The notes under the pieces were generated by a model. The model was given only the letters and a program-made list of their open reading frames with translations, had not been told where the DNA came from and searched no databases. A stretch of 64,000 nt of DNA, from NCBI GenBank assembly GCA_027574665.1, contig CM050655.1, positions 9,295,170 through 9,359,169 on the forward strand, in the 5' to 3' direction. Below, one piece after another: positions 1-10,830 of this stretch. Within the stretch, counting starts at the first letter, position 1, and each line of letters opens with the position of its first letter. The position numbers and the translations under genes are program-made. Source of the DNA: Rhynochetos jubatus (Eukaryota > Chordata > Aves > Eurypygiformes > Rhynochetidae).

Positions 1-3000
1 ATGCTGCAGGCTGAGTTCTCCCATTTGTGTGAGTTACGAGCTACAGGAATATGAGGGGCTTAGTGAGTTTATATGCTGGCGCTGAATGTCAGAGACAGAA
101 ATGAATCAGTAGTGAAGCTCAATCAAGCATAATCTGCCTTCTGCTGGAAAGAGAATGAAAGTGATTGGTATCACAGTTACCACTGTGGTGCTGGTGCCTG
201 GAAAATGCTGATGTATCCCACTGGCAGCCTTTATCAGGGCTCCTGCAGAGTCCTGCTCAACATGAATGTCATTCTGGAGAAATCTCTGTCCAGGCAGAAA
301 GGCTTCCGGAGTAGTAGGCAGCTGATGAAAATGGAAGCCAGATGCAAAATGTGGTTGCTGGCTGGGCTTTTCCTTTCCTTAGAAGCTCCTAACGAACTCA
401 GATTTTACCTCATTACCTTCAGATTCTTCATGCTTTTCTTGTGTTCCCACCCTGGCCTCCAAAGTCCTCTTTCCTGCTGATTTCTGCCTTCAGAGAAAGT
501 TGCCACAAGAGTCGGAAACAGCCCTTTTCAAACTGAGCTCCTAGGTCACCTTCTCAGAGCCTCTCCTGGTTTGCTAATTCCAACACCTGTGAAAAGAAAC
601 AGTACTTTCTAGTGCTTTTCTCTCGGGATTACTCTGCTGTCATCTGCGGGCAGGCTGTCCTTGTTCTGATACTTTTGTAAGTGAGGCAGAGGAGCAGCAT
701 TGCAGAGAGCCTTCCTCAGAGCAAAAGCTGTATAGGACAGGGTATACAGTTTTCCAAGGATGGCTCTTTGGCTAGAGACACTCAGCATCCCTAGTCCCTG
801 TAAGCAAATCCTCAAAGGCTCTTACAGAGGCCACAAAAACAGTGGTCAAAATCCCTGAAGAATAAACCCCTGGCAATCTGGAGTCTGTTGCCCATGTCCC
901 AGACATCAGCTCTGGTGGGAGGTAAGTTGCTGCTGAGTGTTGACAGCGAGACAGGGAAGTAATGTCCCAAACAACCTCCCTCAGGACAATGGCACTACAG
1001 GAGAAGACAAAGAATTGTCAGGAGGTACCTGGGATCACAACTTGCTGGGTAGATTGTGCTTGAACTAAAACTCCCCACTTTAACCTCCTCAGATCTGTGA
1101 TTGTCCTTGGCACCACTGTATTTCTGTTTTACGGGAGGTTTGGTGCCTTCCTTGATGGCAGCCTTGAAACCCCTCAGGGGCACTGGGACCAGCGGTGTTA
1201 CAGTCCTTTCAGTAAGTGCCTATCTGTTTTCCTTGGCTGTCACTTCTTATGCTCTTTAATTTTAAATTAAAAAAACCCAAAAAACTAAACATGGAACACT
1301 TGAAAGACCAAAAAAACCACCAAGTTCCTTGGATTTTTCTTCTACCCCTTCTGCCTTAATAATCTTATCAGCCAGATGCTTGACTTGTTAGATTTGTAGA
1401 AATATTTGCTCCCGATACGCCTTATCAAATAAGCGCTTCCTGCGTCTCACGCAGCCTGACACTGCCCTCTCGTGCTTTTCTGTGGGCTGCCTGGGATGCA
1501 CAACCATCTCCTGGCAGCTTTGGCTGCTGGAGCGGCAGCTCCCGCCAGCAGTGGCTGCTAGCCCTGACTCATCCTTCGGTTGCAGCACGTTTCTTTGCAG
1601 AAGAATGCAATGCAGGGGTGTGACATACTGACTGCCTCTTCTAGTAAATTTAGCTGTTTTTTACAATGCTATTCCTTAACATTTCCTGACAGGCTTGTCC
1701 AGGAAATACCTGTTGTTTTGCAAGAGAAGCAGAGTGTTTGGTCACACTGATTTCTCAATCCAGCATATGTGGAATAGGCAATGATGAGCAGCCGCATCCC
1801 CAAAGATACAATAATCTATTTTGTTTTGCCTGTTTGTTATTTTGCCGAATGAGTGTTCAGCTGCCAAGTCATCCATTTTTCTCTAAATGCCAGAGAGCTT
1901 CAGTTGCTTTAACAGCACCTGAAAGCCTTTGGCGTTTTGGGGTCGCTGGTCTGGGCTCGCTGTCAGTGTGATTATTTGACTTTCAAAATTAGATTTTAAG
2001 CCTTGTGCAAAGCTACGTGTGGCCAGGATGTTTAACTGCAGTGTCCGTGCTTCATAAACTCCCCTCGCCAAACCCCAACAACTGATAGCAATAAAGCCGA
2101 AAACGGGGATGGTGTGTCTGCATGTAAACAAACGCATCAGCTCTGTCTTTGGAAGCAATTAGTGAGCAGGATTTCAGGCCAGCACCTGGGGCCAAAATAG
2201 CTAGACTATTTTTAACATGTTGCTGAAGCTAGAAGCAAGTCTTCCGAGTGAGAAGGCATTAGCCAGAAAAAAACCATGCAAAGATACAAAGATGAAATAA
2301 AAATAATGTGCCCAAAATTGTGACTGTATCCCTGAGTGTATTTCTGGGCAGAGAGGGAACAATTTCCAAAAGACTATCAGATCCACTTTGAAGGCTATTT
2401 ACATTTGTTAGGAAACTCAACGTAACAGGGAATGAATAAATGGGCTGTTAAATACAGGAGGAAAGAGGAATGATGAAATAAATGATTCTGCATGTCAGTT
2501 AAATATTAACTCATAAATGTCATCAGTCCTTGACCCCAGTGTCAAACCTCTACAGTGGGTTTAGGCAGCTGTATCTTTCAAAGTGTGTAACTTCAGCAGT
2601 TATTACTGTCTTAGGTTCCGAAGTTTCCAGCAGTTGCGTGAAATAGTGGGAAATTGTGCTCAAGAGCTCTTGGCTGTACTGCTTTGTGGCTTTGGGGCAT
2701 ACACAGTGGCAAACATAGAAGCCCATCCTTTATTATTTCACTGTTTCAGCTACCTGCCCCTCACTGCTGGAATGCAAGTGGTGATTTGTGGGGCTGAGCC
2801 CACAGGGGGAAGAGGACGTGGATATGAAACCTGTTTTATCCTTTTACTTGCTCTCCCTGATTTTGGGATCCTTGACCCCCACTTCCCATGCTGGAGGGGT
2901 GGCTCAGCAATGGAAGCAATTCTGTAAAAATGCTGCAAATAGATGCATGGCCTCAGGCTTTGATCTCAGCTGGGACAGGACTTGAGGTATGATAGCTGGA

Positions 3001-5969
3001 AGCACACAAAGGCTGGGACCCACCAGTGACAACTAGAAAAAATACTTTGGCTTGATAATGATGTTGAGGACTTACTTTAAATGATCTGCAAAAGCAAAAC
3101 ATTGCTCTTGAAGTGTTCTCCATGAAAATACATCTGCGCTTCCCATTTGCTCCCCATCCCCGCTGACCGAGTCACATAGGAAGAGCTGATAACAGCTCCG
3201 GACAGGCTGGACTGAAGTAACTGAGCTTCCCTAGGCAATGCTAAGGGAAGACTGCAGAAGGTATAAAGAAAAGGAAGGGGGTAAATGTAGCTTGGGAAAT
3301 GTGTATGGTCAGACTACTGCAGTAGGCAAGTGCTAGTCAAATGGGAGGGAGAGAAGATGGAAAGATGCCAAAGAGCTGTGACAGGGATCTGCATGCATGA
3401 GCAGTTGGTCAGGGTAGGAAGAGCACTAATGGTGTAACATGGCACCTTTGGTTTTGTTGTGGATAAACGTCCGAAACATTGCTCCCAGGACAGCAGTCAG
3501 CAGAGTGACACCCAGCTTGAAAACCAGTGCGCCCAAAGGCTGCCTCAAGTAGGGTATGGGAAAGGCTGCCTCAAGTAGGGTATGGGCACGAGTGAACCGA
3601 GAACAGGTTTGCAGTCTGGCGCACACAGGCAGAATCACAGTGGAAAGAGCAACGGAGAGGAATATTCCCTGCTGCTCCTGGGGTCTGTGTTACAGGCTGT
3701 GGCTGGCTGCACGCATAAGCGAAGTGGGCTGCTAGCTGGAGGGCGGGTTACCTGCCCTGTTTGCATTAGAGGCAATGGGTTTTGACAGAACAGCACGTTT
3801 CTCTCTAGAGCCAAGTTTTCCCTCCTGTGCGCAGGGGCCTTTGCTGCTGGAGGGACTGGGATGTGTGGGTCGCAGCTCCCCACGTGAGCAAGGGACTAGC
3901 ACCAGTGCTGACTGCCCTGTATCACAGCCTGGACTGCAGCAGCAGTGAGTTGGGGTCTTCAGAGCTCCCCACTGGTCCTGCCTCAGCAAGGCTTATGCAT
4001 GTGGTGGTGGCTGGTGTGTGTGGAGTGAAGAGGAGTTGGTGAATCTGGGAGGAGGACAATCTCTTTCATGAAGTCCCCCTGAAATGTCTTACTGACCTCC
4101 AAACCTGCACTTTCCTCCAGATTGTCAGCTCAGTGCTACACCAAGCCTTTGCTTATGTACCACCTCTGACTGTTCAGCTCTTTCTGCCCTCTCCCAGACT
4201 GTCCTCCTATCCCTTCCTCAGGCCTCTTGGCTACAGCCCTAAACCAAGGTTTTGCTGAGAAGTCTGAAGCCAGTTCTGTTGTGAGTGGTATTCTTCAGCA
4301 GAGGTGCTGGTATCGGGCAAGGTGCCAATGTTGTCTTCTTCTTCCAAGTGACATTTTGGTGGCATTTGGGTACAGAGGGCAAAAGCAAGGGTTAATGCTC
4401 TGACAGACTGAGGGCAGTGGATTAAGAATATATTGTATCTGCAATTAAACCGATCTTCCTGTTCCTCCACTATTATTATTATGGTTGCTATTACAGTCAT
4501 TTGTAGGGCATCTAAGTGAAGTTCATCCAGAATATAAATGCCTGAAATTGAGGAGGAAGGCAGAAGAAAACGTTAAGATTCCCAAGTGGAGATGACCTCT
4601 GCCGCTCTTTGAGCTCAGGCTATTTTTGGCAGGAGCAAAATGAAGAGAAGTCTTGCCTCAGAAAGAAGGCGGTGCAGCTGCCAGCCTCTGTAATAAGCCA
4701 AAAGGCGGGGAGAGTGTGGGGAGGAGGTCACGGAGCACACGGCTCCTGCTGTGCCCGCAGGAATGCAAAGCGTTACAGAAGCCCAGATACTGCAGCTGAT
4801 CCCATGCGAAGGCCAGAACCCTTCTTCTGGGACTGAGTTGGCTCATGTGTAGCGTGCACTATGCAGGGTGCTTGGCGCTGTAAAGTCTTTGGAGCAGGAA
4901 ACACGTAACCCTCTATATGCCCAAGGGACTGAGTCCTTACTGAGTACCTCCAAGCAAGTCTGGAGGTATAATTATTTAGAGTAAACTAGGGCCTTGATGA
5001 TCCTGAATTGCAAGCAAACTTCTGGAATATACAATAATGGAATTCATCATTTATGTCTTTGCTTAGTGTAAGCGTAGAGGAAACAGAATTAGAGCAGGCA
5101 AGATTTCTCTGGCAACCTCTGGGCCAGCAAATCTATCGTATCTCTTTATATGTAAATACCAGATCCACCAAGAACCTGTGTGCAAAATATTTTTTGCTGA
5201 TAAGCTTTTATGAAGACTTCTATTTTTTTCAAAATTAATTTTTATACTGTCTCATCTTCCAAGGAAGGTACTCAAGGACACAAGACAACAAAAAGTGTTT
5301 TTCAGGATTTTTACTACAAACATTTTTCCTTCCATGGTATTTAACAGGAAAACCACATTTAATTTTTACTAAAGTGATGCATTCATTTGATATAGGTTGG
5401 GTTAACAATGTAAAGAGTGAGTGATTACACTCAGGAGTCACACAGTGATAGATGTGGGCTTGATATCAGAGACTGCAGGTAAAAACCTCCTTTCTATGGC
5501 CAGATTCCTTATTTGTTGCTTTCATCAATGGGCAGCAGCATGGCAGTGTGTTTGTATACTCTCCGAAACAGCTGGATCCAGAGTCAGTTCCTGGCCTGAA
5601 TTTTCTCTGTTTCTAGCCAAGCATAGTTCCTATGTAGAAATGAAAGCCAAGCAAACATGCAGGTAATGGGGGAAGATGTATTTCCACCTGCTTTACTCAA
5701 GGTGTGGAGCTTTACGCCAATTCATCTGTTTTTAAAACTCTTTTTGTCTCTGTCCCTGTTCAAGCAGCAGGGAAGTTCAGTTTCTCAAGAGTAGCTTGAC
5801 TTGTGGGGTCTCTCAGTTTCTTGTTAGCTGCTACATCAAGCGGAAAACTTTCTGGGACTTTAAAATAATGATGTGTGCTTCTTAAGAAGCATTTCCAATC
5901 ACTTCTGTATTGGATTTCAGAAGCATTTTAGGTAACCAATCTATTTCTCCTGCGTGCAATTGTGGGTAT
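1..5969. other. non-coding DNA downstream of the NDNF-like gene
   Basis: I find no exon, RNA gene or recognisable transposon here apart from the 26-bp duplication at 3535. All open frames are under about 115 codons, lie in mixed frames on both strands, and lack domains. Confidence 0.7.
3535..3586 (+). repeat. exact 26-bp tandem duplication (2 copies)
   Basis: The 26-base unit at 3535-3560, beginning AAAGGCTGCC and ending GGTATGGG, is repeated without any mismatch at 3561-3586. It looks like a recent replication-slippage duplication. No gene overlaps it; open frames through it on either strand have no recognisable product. Confidence 0.95.
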
Positions 5970-5975
5970 TTTATT
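5970..5975 (-). other. candidate polyadenylation signal of NDNF-like gene
   Basis: TTTATT on the plus strand reads AATAAA on the minus strand. It is the first canonical hexamer after the stop codon, about 230 bp downstream, and would give a short 3' UTR. Other signals further down are possible, for example a minus-strand ATTAAA near 5359-5364. There is no transcript evidence. Confidence 0.4.
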
Positions 5976-6206
5976 TCCATGTGCATGGGTTTGTTTCACA
6001 GGTCTGTTTTTGATGTCTGAATGAGACAGCTGAGGGAAGAAAAAAGAACTTATACAGGAGAGAAGATGCAAAAGTAAGCGTAACAATCTAGACAACTAAG
6101 ATGTTTCTTCCATAGAAAATTTTTTGAGTCAGCCTATTTTAAACTGCACAGGCTATGGATTGGCATAGATTTTGATAAGAATCTTCATTCACTCACTTCA
6201 AAACCT

Positions 6207-7558
6207 TCAACATTTTTTTCTGGTCTTCACAACTTTGCTATGATATCTGACAGGGATGCCGGATGGCCCAAAGAGATAAACGTCGAACAAGTAAAGCGTC
6301 CCCGCGTCTAGCCCTTTGATGGTCTCTGTGGTGACAGCTCGCTGGAGATTTATGTCGTAGAAATACTTGCACAGCACTTTCTCCGACTTGTGCCGAGATT
6401 CAGGTCCAGAGCACCTGTCCACACTCCGCAGTTCCATCCAGACCTGATCTTCTTCAATCCGTTTCTTGTACACACAGTACTTGCTCTCCTCTTGTGTTCC
6501 TAGCCAGGCAATGGTGACAGAGTTGCAGGTCCTCAGTTTACTGAAGGACTTGATTTTTAAGCTCTCTGGGAGAAGTGGGAATAAGGGCTTGTGGAAATGA
6601 GGGGACACCTGTACTTTCACGGAAGAGTTCGACTCCTCTGTGGACCTCAGCTGCACCAAATACGTGTCCAGCAGCTTTCCCTTCAGTGAGAAATACCTCA
6701 GCCCTGAGATGTTCTCCAGTGCCACTGTTCTACCATTCTTTGTTATGTGAACTCGTACTTGGCCACGACACAACTGAAAGGTGAATTGTATTTTCTTGTG
6801 CCTCGCCTGGTACTGCAGGCTGTAGAGTTTCTGTTTTTTCCCATCCAGGACAACCTGGATCACTTTCCCATCTTTCAGCTGCATCACCTTAGGTTCAGGT
6901 TCTTCCAGGGTTCTTGCAAAAGTCCCGGTGTAAGCAGCGCTGGCGTTTGTGAGGAGGTTGACCACAAAAACGTCGAAGTAATACTGAGTGCTGGGACTGA
7001 GGTTGGGCACTGTGTAAGTGTTCTTGGTCCCCATGCATATCTGCCTGACCTCTCCACTACTTGCTTTGTTGATGATGCTCAATTCACTGTTGGACAATAT
7101 CATCACCTGCTGCGGTTCAAAAAGGTATGGAGAGAGAGACAAAGCTAATGTAGGTGGCAGTTTCATTCCAGAGGACCTGATTGCTGTCTCAGCAGCACAT
7201 AAGCTCTTATAGTTGTGCTTTTCATTAACTAGAAGACAGTATTGGATGTTTTCTCTATGTTGCAAGACAGAGGGACTGTGTTTCCAGGTCAGAGTCACTG
7301 TTGTATGCCCAACGCCAATAACATCTATGCGTGGATCCATTGGAAGTTCTGGATAGAGGTGCCCTGATGTTGTGTCAGTAGTTAAGTACACGGTAATGTG
7401 TGTGTCTCGCTCAGTGGATAAGAACTCTAACATGTAAAGGGCAGAATGAGAAGACATACCCATGTAAGTCTCTACGGAGTTTCCCTTATAGCTAAAAATG
7501 GTGGACACTGTGCTTGGAGCCTTCTGAGATTTTGAGACCTCTTGTGTCTCATGATCAC
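6207..7558 (-). CDS. NDNF-like: NDNF-like coding exon 3: FN3-like regions and C terminus
   Basis: This large terminal exon encodes residues 108-557. The acceptor is TTTTTGCCTGCAG|GTGATC (AG at 7560-7559), and the stop is TGA at 6209-6207. The preceding intron, 8536-7559, is 978 bp. Cysteines at 215, 228, 282, 371, 452, 469, 490, 504 and 557 sit in family contexts (IQYC, KSLC, ICMG, LRTC, KYCVYKK, RCSGP, VLCKYF, KKC), so the disulfide pattern looks intact. The segment between KSLC and ICMG is shorter than in my recollection of mammalian NDNF, which accounts for most of the overall length difference. The one-large-3'-exon layout agrees with the NDNF structure I remember. Confidence 0.95.
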
Positions 7559-10500
7559 CTGCAGGCAAAAAGCAGTTTTAACTTGTGTTTTCACAGACAT
7601 GAAAAAAGCGCATCACATAGCTTTTATTGTTGGTATGTCGGGGAACATCCGATTTCCTTCCTGAAAACAATTATAACTAAAAATACTTTGTGCTACTGGC
7701 AATTTATTAAAATAAAATTGTAGTGGCTTTTTTTATCAGTGCAGTTGTAGAATTATGTTTTCAAAAAGAATATAACACCACAGCTTGCTAAAGACTGAAT
7801 GGTATTGTGCCTGATGTCCCTACAACTTTCTTCTTCCAAAGGCTCCCTCTCTGGGTACTTTTCTTCAAGGAGACTCATACTTTCATAGAAAGGAGTTTTC
7901 CTTGGTTTAGTTTTGTGCCACTGACTGTCTTCTATAAAGATGGAAGATTTATTACTTCTAGGGAATGTTATTTCAACTCCTCAGTCAGGTGTACCTGCCT
8001 GACAGGTAGGAACTTGTTAATGGCAGCTTTCAGATTTTAGTTTGAAAAATTAATTTTAAAAAATCATGAAAGAGAATGGAATTTCCTCTTGGGCTAAAGG
8101 CAGCGCAATGCCCATTGCCATGGCAGATGGTGTTCCTAGAAGAATATCCTGCTAACTTTCTGCACATCACTGCGGGGAGCAAAAGGACAGGTTTAAGTGG
8201 TTTAAGCCACAGAAAAAACCTGAGACATCATAAGCCATTTGTACTGGCCCAAATTTTCCTCTGAAGAGGATCCATGTTTGTGGAGCACCCAGCATTGTTC
8301 CCAAATGTTACCCTGTGATTTTGACTTTTTCAGTTGTAATCCTTAATTTACTTCATGCAGTTGCTAGCAAAATCCCATGGGCTCCCACATTTCACGCATG
8401 GAGACAGTGAAGTCCTCGTCAGCCCATGGCAGTTTATAGGAGAGGGAAGCACGAGATGTTTAAGCTTGTGGGGAGTTTCCTATAACAGAAGCAACGTGTT
8501 TTCCCTGGCTCTGCTCAGGCAGCCCAAGGGTCTTACCTTGTGCTGCTTTTCCAAGGAGACTTGCTGAAACCTTGTGCACAAGTATGGTCCATTCGATGGG
8601 AACATCACAGGGGGTCACTGTGATTGTGAAAGGTGCAAGGGCTCTGCCTTCCTCCAAAACAAAGTAGTACCTGTAAATGTGGATTAAAAACAGAGGGAAA
8701 GTGTTGGGAAACTTGTCTGCCTGAGACTCCTTGTCCTGGATCACTCCACTGTGGGTAGGAAGGACCGCCCCCCTTTGAGGTGCATCAACGCGAGGGGATG
8801 GTGAATGTCTGAAATCTACAGCTGTGGGAAGAATGCATGCTCTGTTTTTTTTTAATGCACAGATATTCGCTGGAAGTTCTATCCACATAACATAGGCAGT
8901 ATTTTTCCACTGAATTTTAATATAGGTGAATATAATATCTCAGTACTCACGTGGTCATTTTGGATGATGGATGTGATAAACTGACTACCTTCCAACCAAA
9001 CTGTTGGCTAAGTCTGAGGAATTTGGTATGCTTTTTACTAGGATTTCCTGACTGGAGTTCAGTGAAAGCTCTTAAAGCATATACTCTCTCACATGTGCTT
9101 GCATATCTAGATCTTCCTGGATGTCAGATGAAGTGGGTATAAGAGAATAATTTTAGCTGATTTGAAGATTACCGGGTGTCAGTGGCAGTTTCATCCAGGC
9201 CAGTTCTAACTTACTTGCCTTCACGACAGAGACTGCTGTGCGTGTGTTTTGTACTCAAAGCATCCATCTCCTCAGGTTTTGATTCCTGCTTATTTACGGT
9301 AAAGCCCAGCCTCCTGTCTCACTCCTCTGGTGTTCTGTTTATTTCTGTTGTTTTGGTACGTACTGACTGTATAGAGCCACAGACATTTTTGGACTTGGGC
9401 CCGTCACTCTGCAGTTAAATGAAGTCAGTTTGAGGTTTCTTTGTGCCTTGGTGAGACAGCCTAGTCATTAAGGATAGATCATGTCAGCCTAGAGGTCTGG
9501 CTTACTTTCAGGATGTGGCTGCTGAGCCCAAGTCAAGCTTCACTGGAAACAGCTCCACATTCTTGAGTCTTACTTTAAGCCAAAATTGTCATCTCTTGGT
9601 TTCCTGTTTGGAGGACTCTGGGGTTCATAAGGTCCTTATCTGAGCATCAAAACTGAATGGGTTTTTGCTTCCTAATTGCAGTCTCAATGTTATGCCACAG
9701 CAAAATTCACTTTCCCCGGAAATTTCAATATCCATTTGCCTTTAATAAGGAGAGCTCCTAGTTTCGCTAGGAGCATCACCACATTATATAACATGTGCCA
9801 CGTTCTTGTTTCTTCCTGTGCAAGGCATATCAAGGCTGAACCATCTGGCTCACTCCCTGCTCCGTGACCAAACGTTCTGCTCAGATGTATGTCAAAATCC
9901 GTGTATGTTGGTCACTGGCCAGAGCAGACTCTGATCAAACCATTTGAAGGGTGTCTCTTTCCAAACTACCAGATCAGGCTTTGCTACCAAGATGCCGTGC
10001 CAGGTGTAACATCTAGATCACCTGTGTATCTAGATATGGCAGAAAACTTGGCAGATACTTTGGGGAAGTGAAGAATCTGTGCAATTTTAATCTTGCTAAG
10101 CCTTAGTGCCCTTCAACAAAAACACTTCCAGCATGTAGGACACTGGTAGATTATTTTTTTTCAGATGTCTCTACAGATATTACTGATTTTGGGGCTAGTT
10201 AATTGCTAATTTGGGATAATTAATTGCTAAAATTCTTGTCTTTTACAATGAACGTTGGAAGGTGACTGTGTCTCTGCAGTTCTGAAGCCTGGCTGCTGGT
10301 GTGACTCGCATGCTGTTGGAGCCCACCCGTTCTGTATCAGCTCTGACAAGCACCACACAGAAAGCCTCCTGAAATGCCTCTGTGAATCCAAACTTCATCT
10401 CAGAGGCTCGTTCCAGATTCTGGGCAATGTAATGACACTTGAGCTTAACAGCAGTCGGGCATTTCTCCGGAAATTCAGTGGACACTGCTAAGAGCCTTGG

Positions 10501-10777
10501 AGGTGCACAGCAAGTTTTGGCTTGCACTGGTAGCGTGCAGCTCCCAGTGCGACAGCGAATTATCAGAGGAGCGACTGATTTGCCCTTACCTTTTAGGTAT
10601 ATCCTTCATCAGGTGAATCGTAGTTTCCTTACCATCAGCAAGTATCAGGGAGTGGTAGAAATTGAAGAGATCGCTCTTGAAACTCTGTTGGGAACTGGTG
10701 ATGGGTGTTTTTATGGAATGACACAAGCAAGCCGCCATGAGAAGATGGAGAGGCAGATAAATCCAGAACCAGGACAT
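6207..10777 (-). CDS. NDNF-like: NDNF-like secreted protein, full gene model, join of 3 coding exons (557 aa)
   Basis: Coding exons run 10777-10590, 8670-8537 and 7558-6207 on the minus strand: 1674 nt, 557 codons plus TGA. Human NDNF is 568 aa by memory. Seen: a hydrophobic N-terminal signal peptide (residues about 1-20); the family junction DIPKR/YYFVLEE (about 59-70); TVTPCD (80-85); FSYKGN (129-134); a first fibronectin type III-like region (about 181-324) with YPELP, VTLTW, QYYFDVFVVN and TFART; a middle domain (about 330-425); and a second FN3-like region (about 439-557) with KLRTC, AWLGTQ, KVLCKYF and TTETIKGL, ending in SKVVKTRKKC. N-glycosylation sequons lie at Asn312, Asn390 and Asn418. 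Family knowledge: NDNF is a secreted, heparan-sulfate-binding glycoprotein that promotes neuronal migration and survival and modulates FGF signalling. Inference: this is a paralogue, since it seems only about half identical to the mammalian NDNF I recall; a diverged orthologue is the alternative. No frameshift or premature stop is seen. Confidence 0.93.
8537..8670 (-). CDS. NDNF-like: NDNF-like coding exon 2: N-terminal domain core
   Basis: This exon encodes the end of Arg63 through Gln107 and the first base of Gly108. The acceptor is a T-rich tract followed by TTACAG|GTACTAC (AG at 8672-8671); the donor is CAAG|GTAAGA (GT at 8536-8535). The product YYFVLEE...TVTPCDVPIEW is the most diagnostic NDNF-family segment and includes Cys84. 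An open frame runs on both sides of the exon (8460-8888), but the flanking parts have no family similarity and lie outside the splice sites. The intron between exons 1 and 2 is 10589-8671, 1919 bp. Confidence 0.92.
10590..10777 (-). CDS. NDNF-like: NDNF-like coding exon 1: signal peptide and start of N-terminal domain
   Basis: This exon encodes residues 1-62 and two bases of Arg63. I chose the ATG at 10777-10775 (MSWFWIYLPL...) because a hydrophobic secretory signal follows at once, ending near LCHS. The open frame extends upstream only to a TTG at 10804, and an acceptor-like site (pyrimidine tract then CGCAG, AG at 10787-10786) cuts that extension off. The donor is AAAAG|GTAAGG with GT at 10589-10588. 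FNFYHSLILADG and DIPKR match the family's N-terminal region, while residues about 22-35 are poorly conserved. The exon probably starts at 10785 with 8 bases of 5' UTR. Confidence 0.9.
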
Positions 10778-10785
10778 TCTCAGTA

Positions 10786-10830
10786 CTGCGAAGTGAGGTG
10801 ACAAAAGTGTGCAGAAACTGCTGTCTTGGG
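10786..10830 (-). other. splice acceptor upstream of the start codon, implying an upstream 5' UTR exon
   Basis: Read on the minus strand, a pyrimidine-rich stretch (TTTCTGCACACTTTTG, then CACCTCACTTCG) ends in CAG at 10788-10786, eight bases before the ATG. This fits NDNF-family genes, in which I recall a non-coding first exon. The 5' exon and promoter would lie at higher coordinates, inside or beyond this window. I could not identify them. Confidence 0.55.

Noticed and set aside
8671-8888. Open frame extending upstream of NDNF-like coding exon 2
   Set aside because: It lies beyond the splice acceptor at 8672-8671 and has no family similarity. It is intron read-through.
10778-10804. N-terminal extension of the NDNF-like protein to a TTG at 10804
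   Set aside because: TTG is an unlikely start in vertebrates, a splice acceptor interrupts the segment, and the ATG at 10777 leads directly into the signal peptide.
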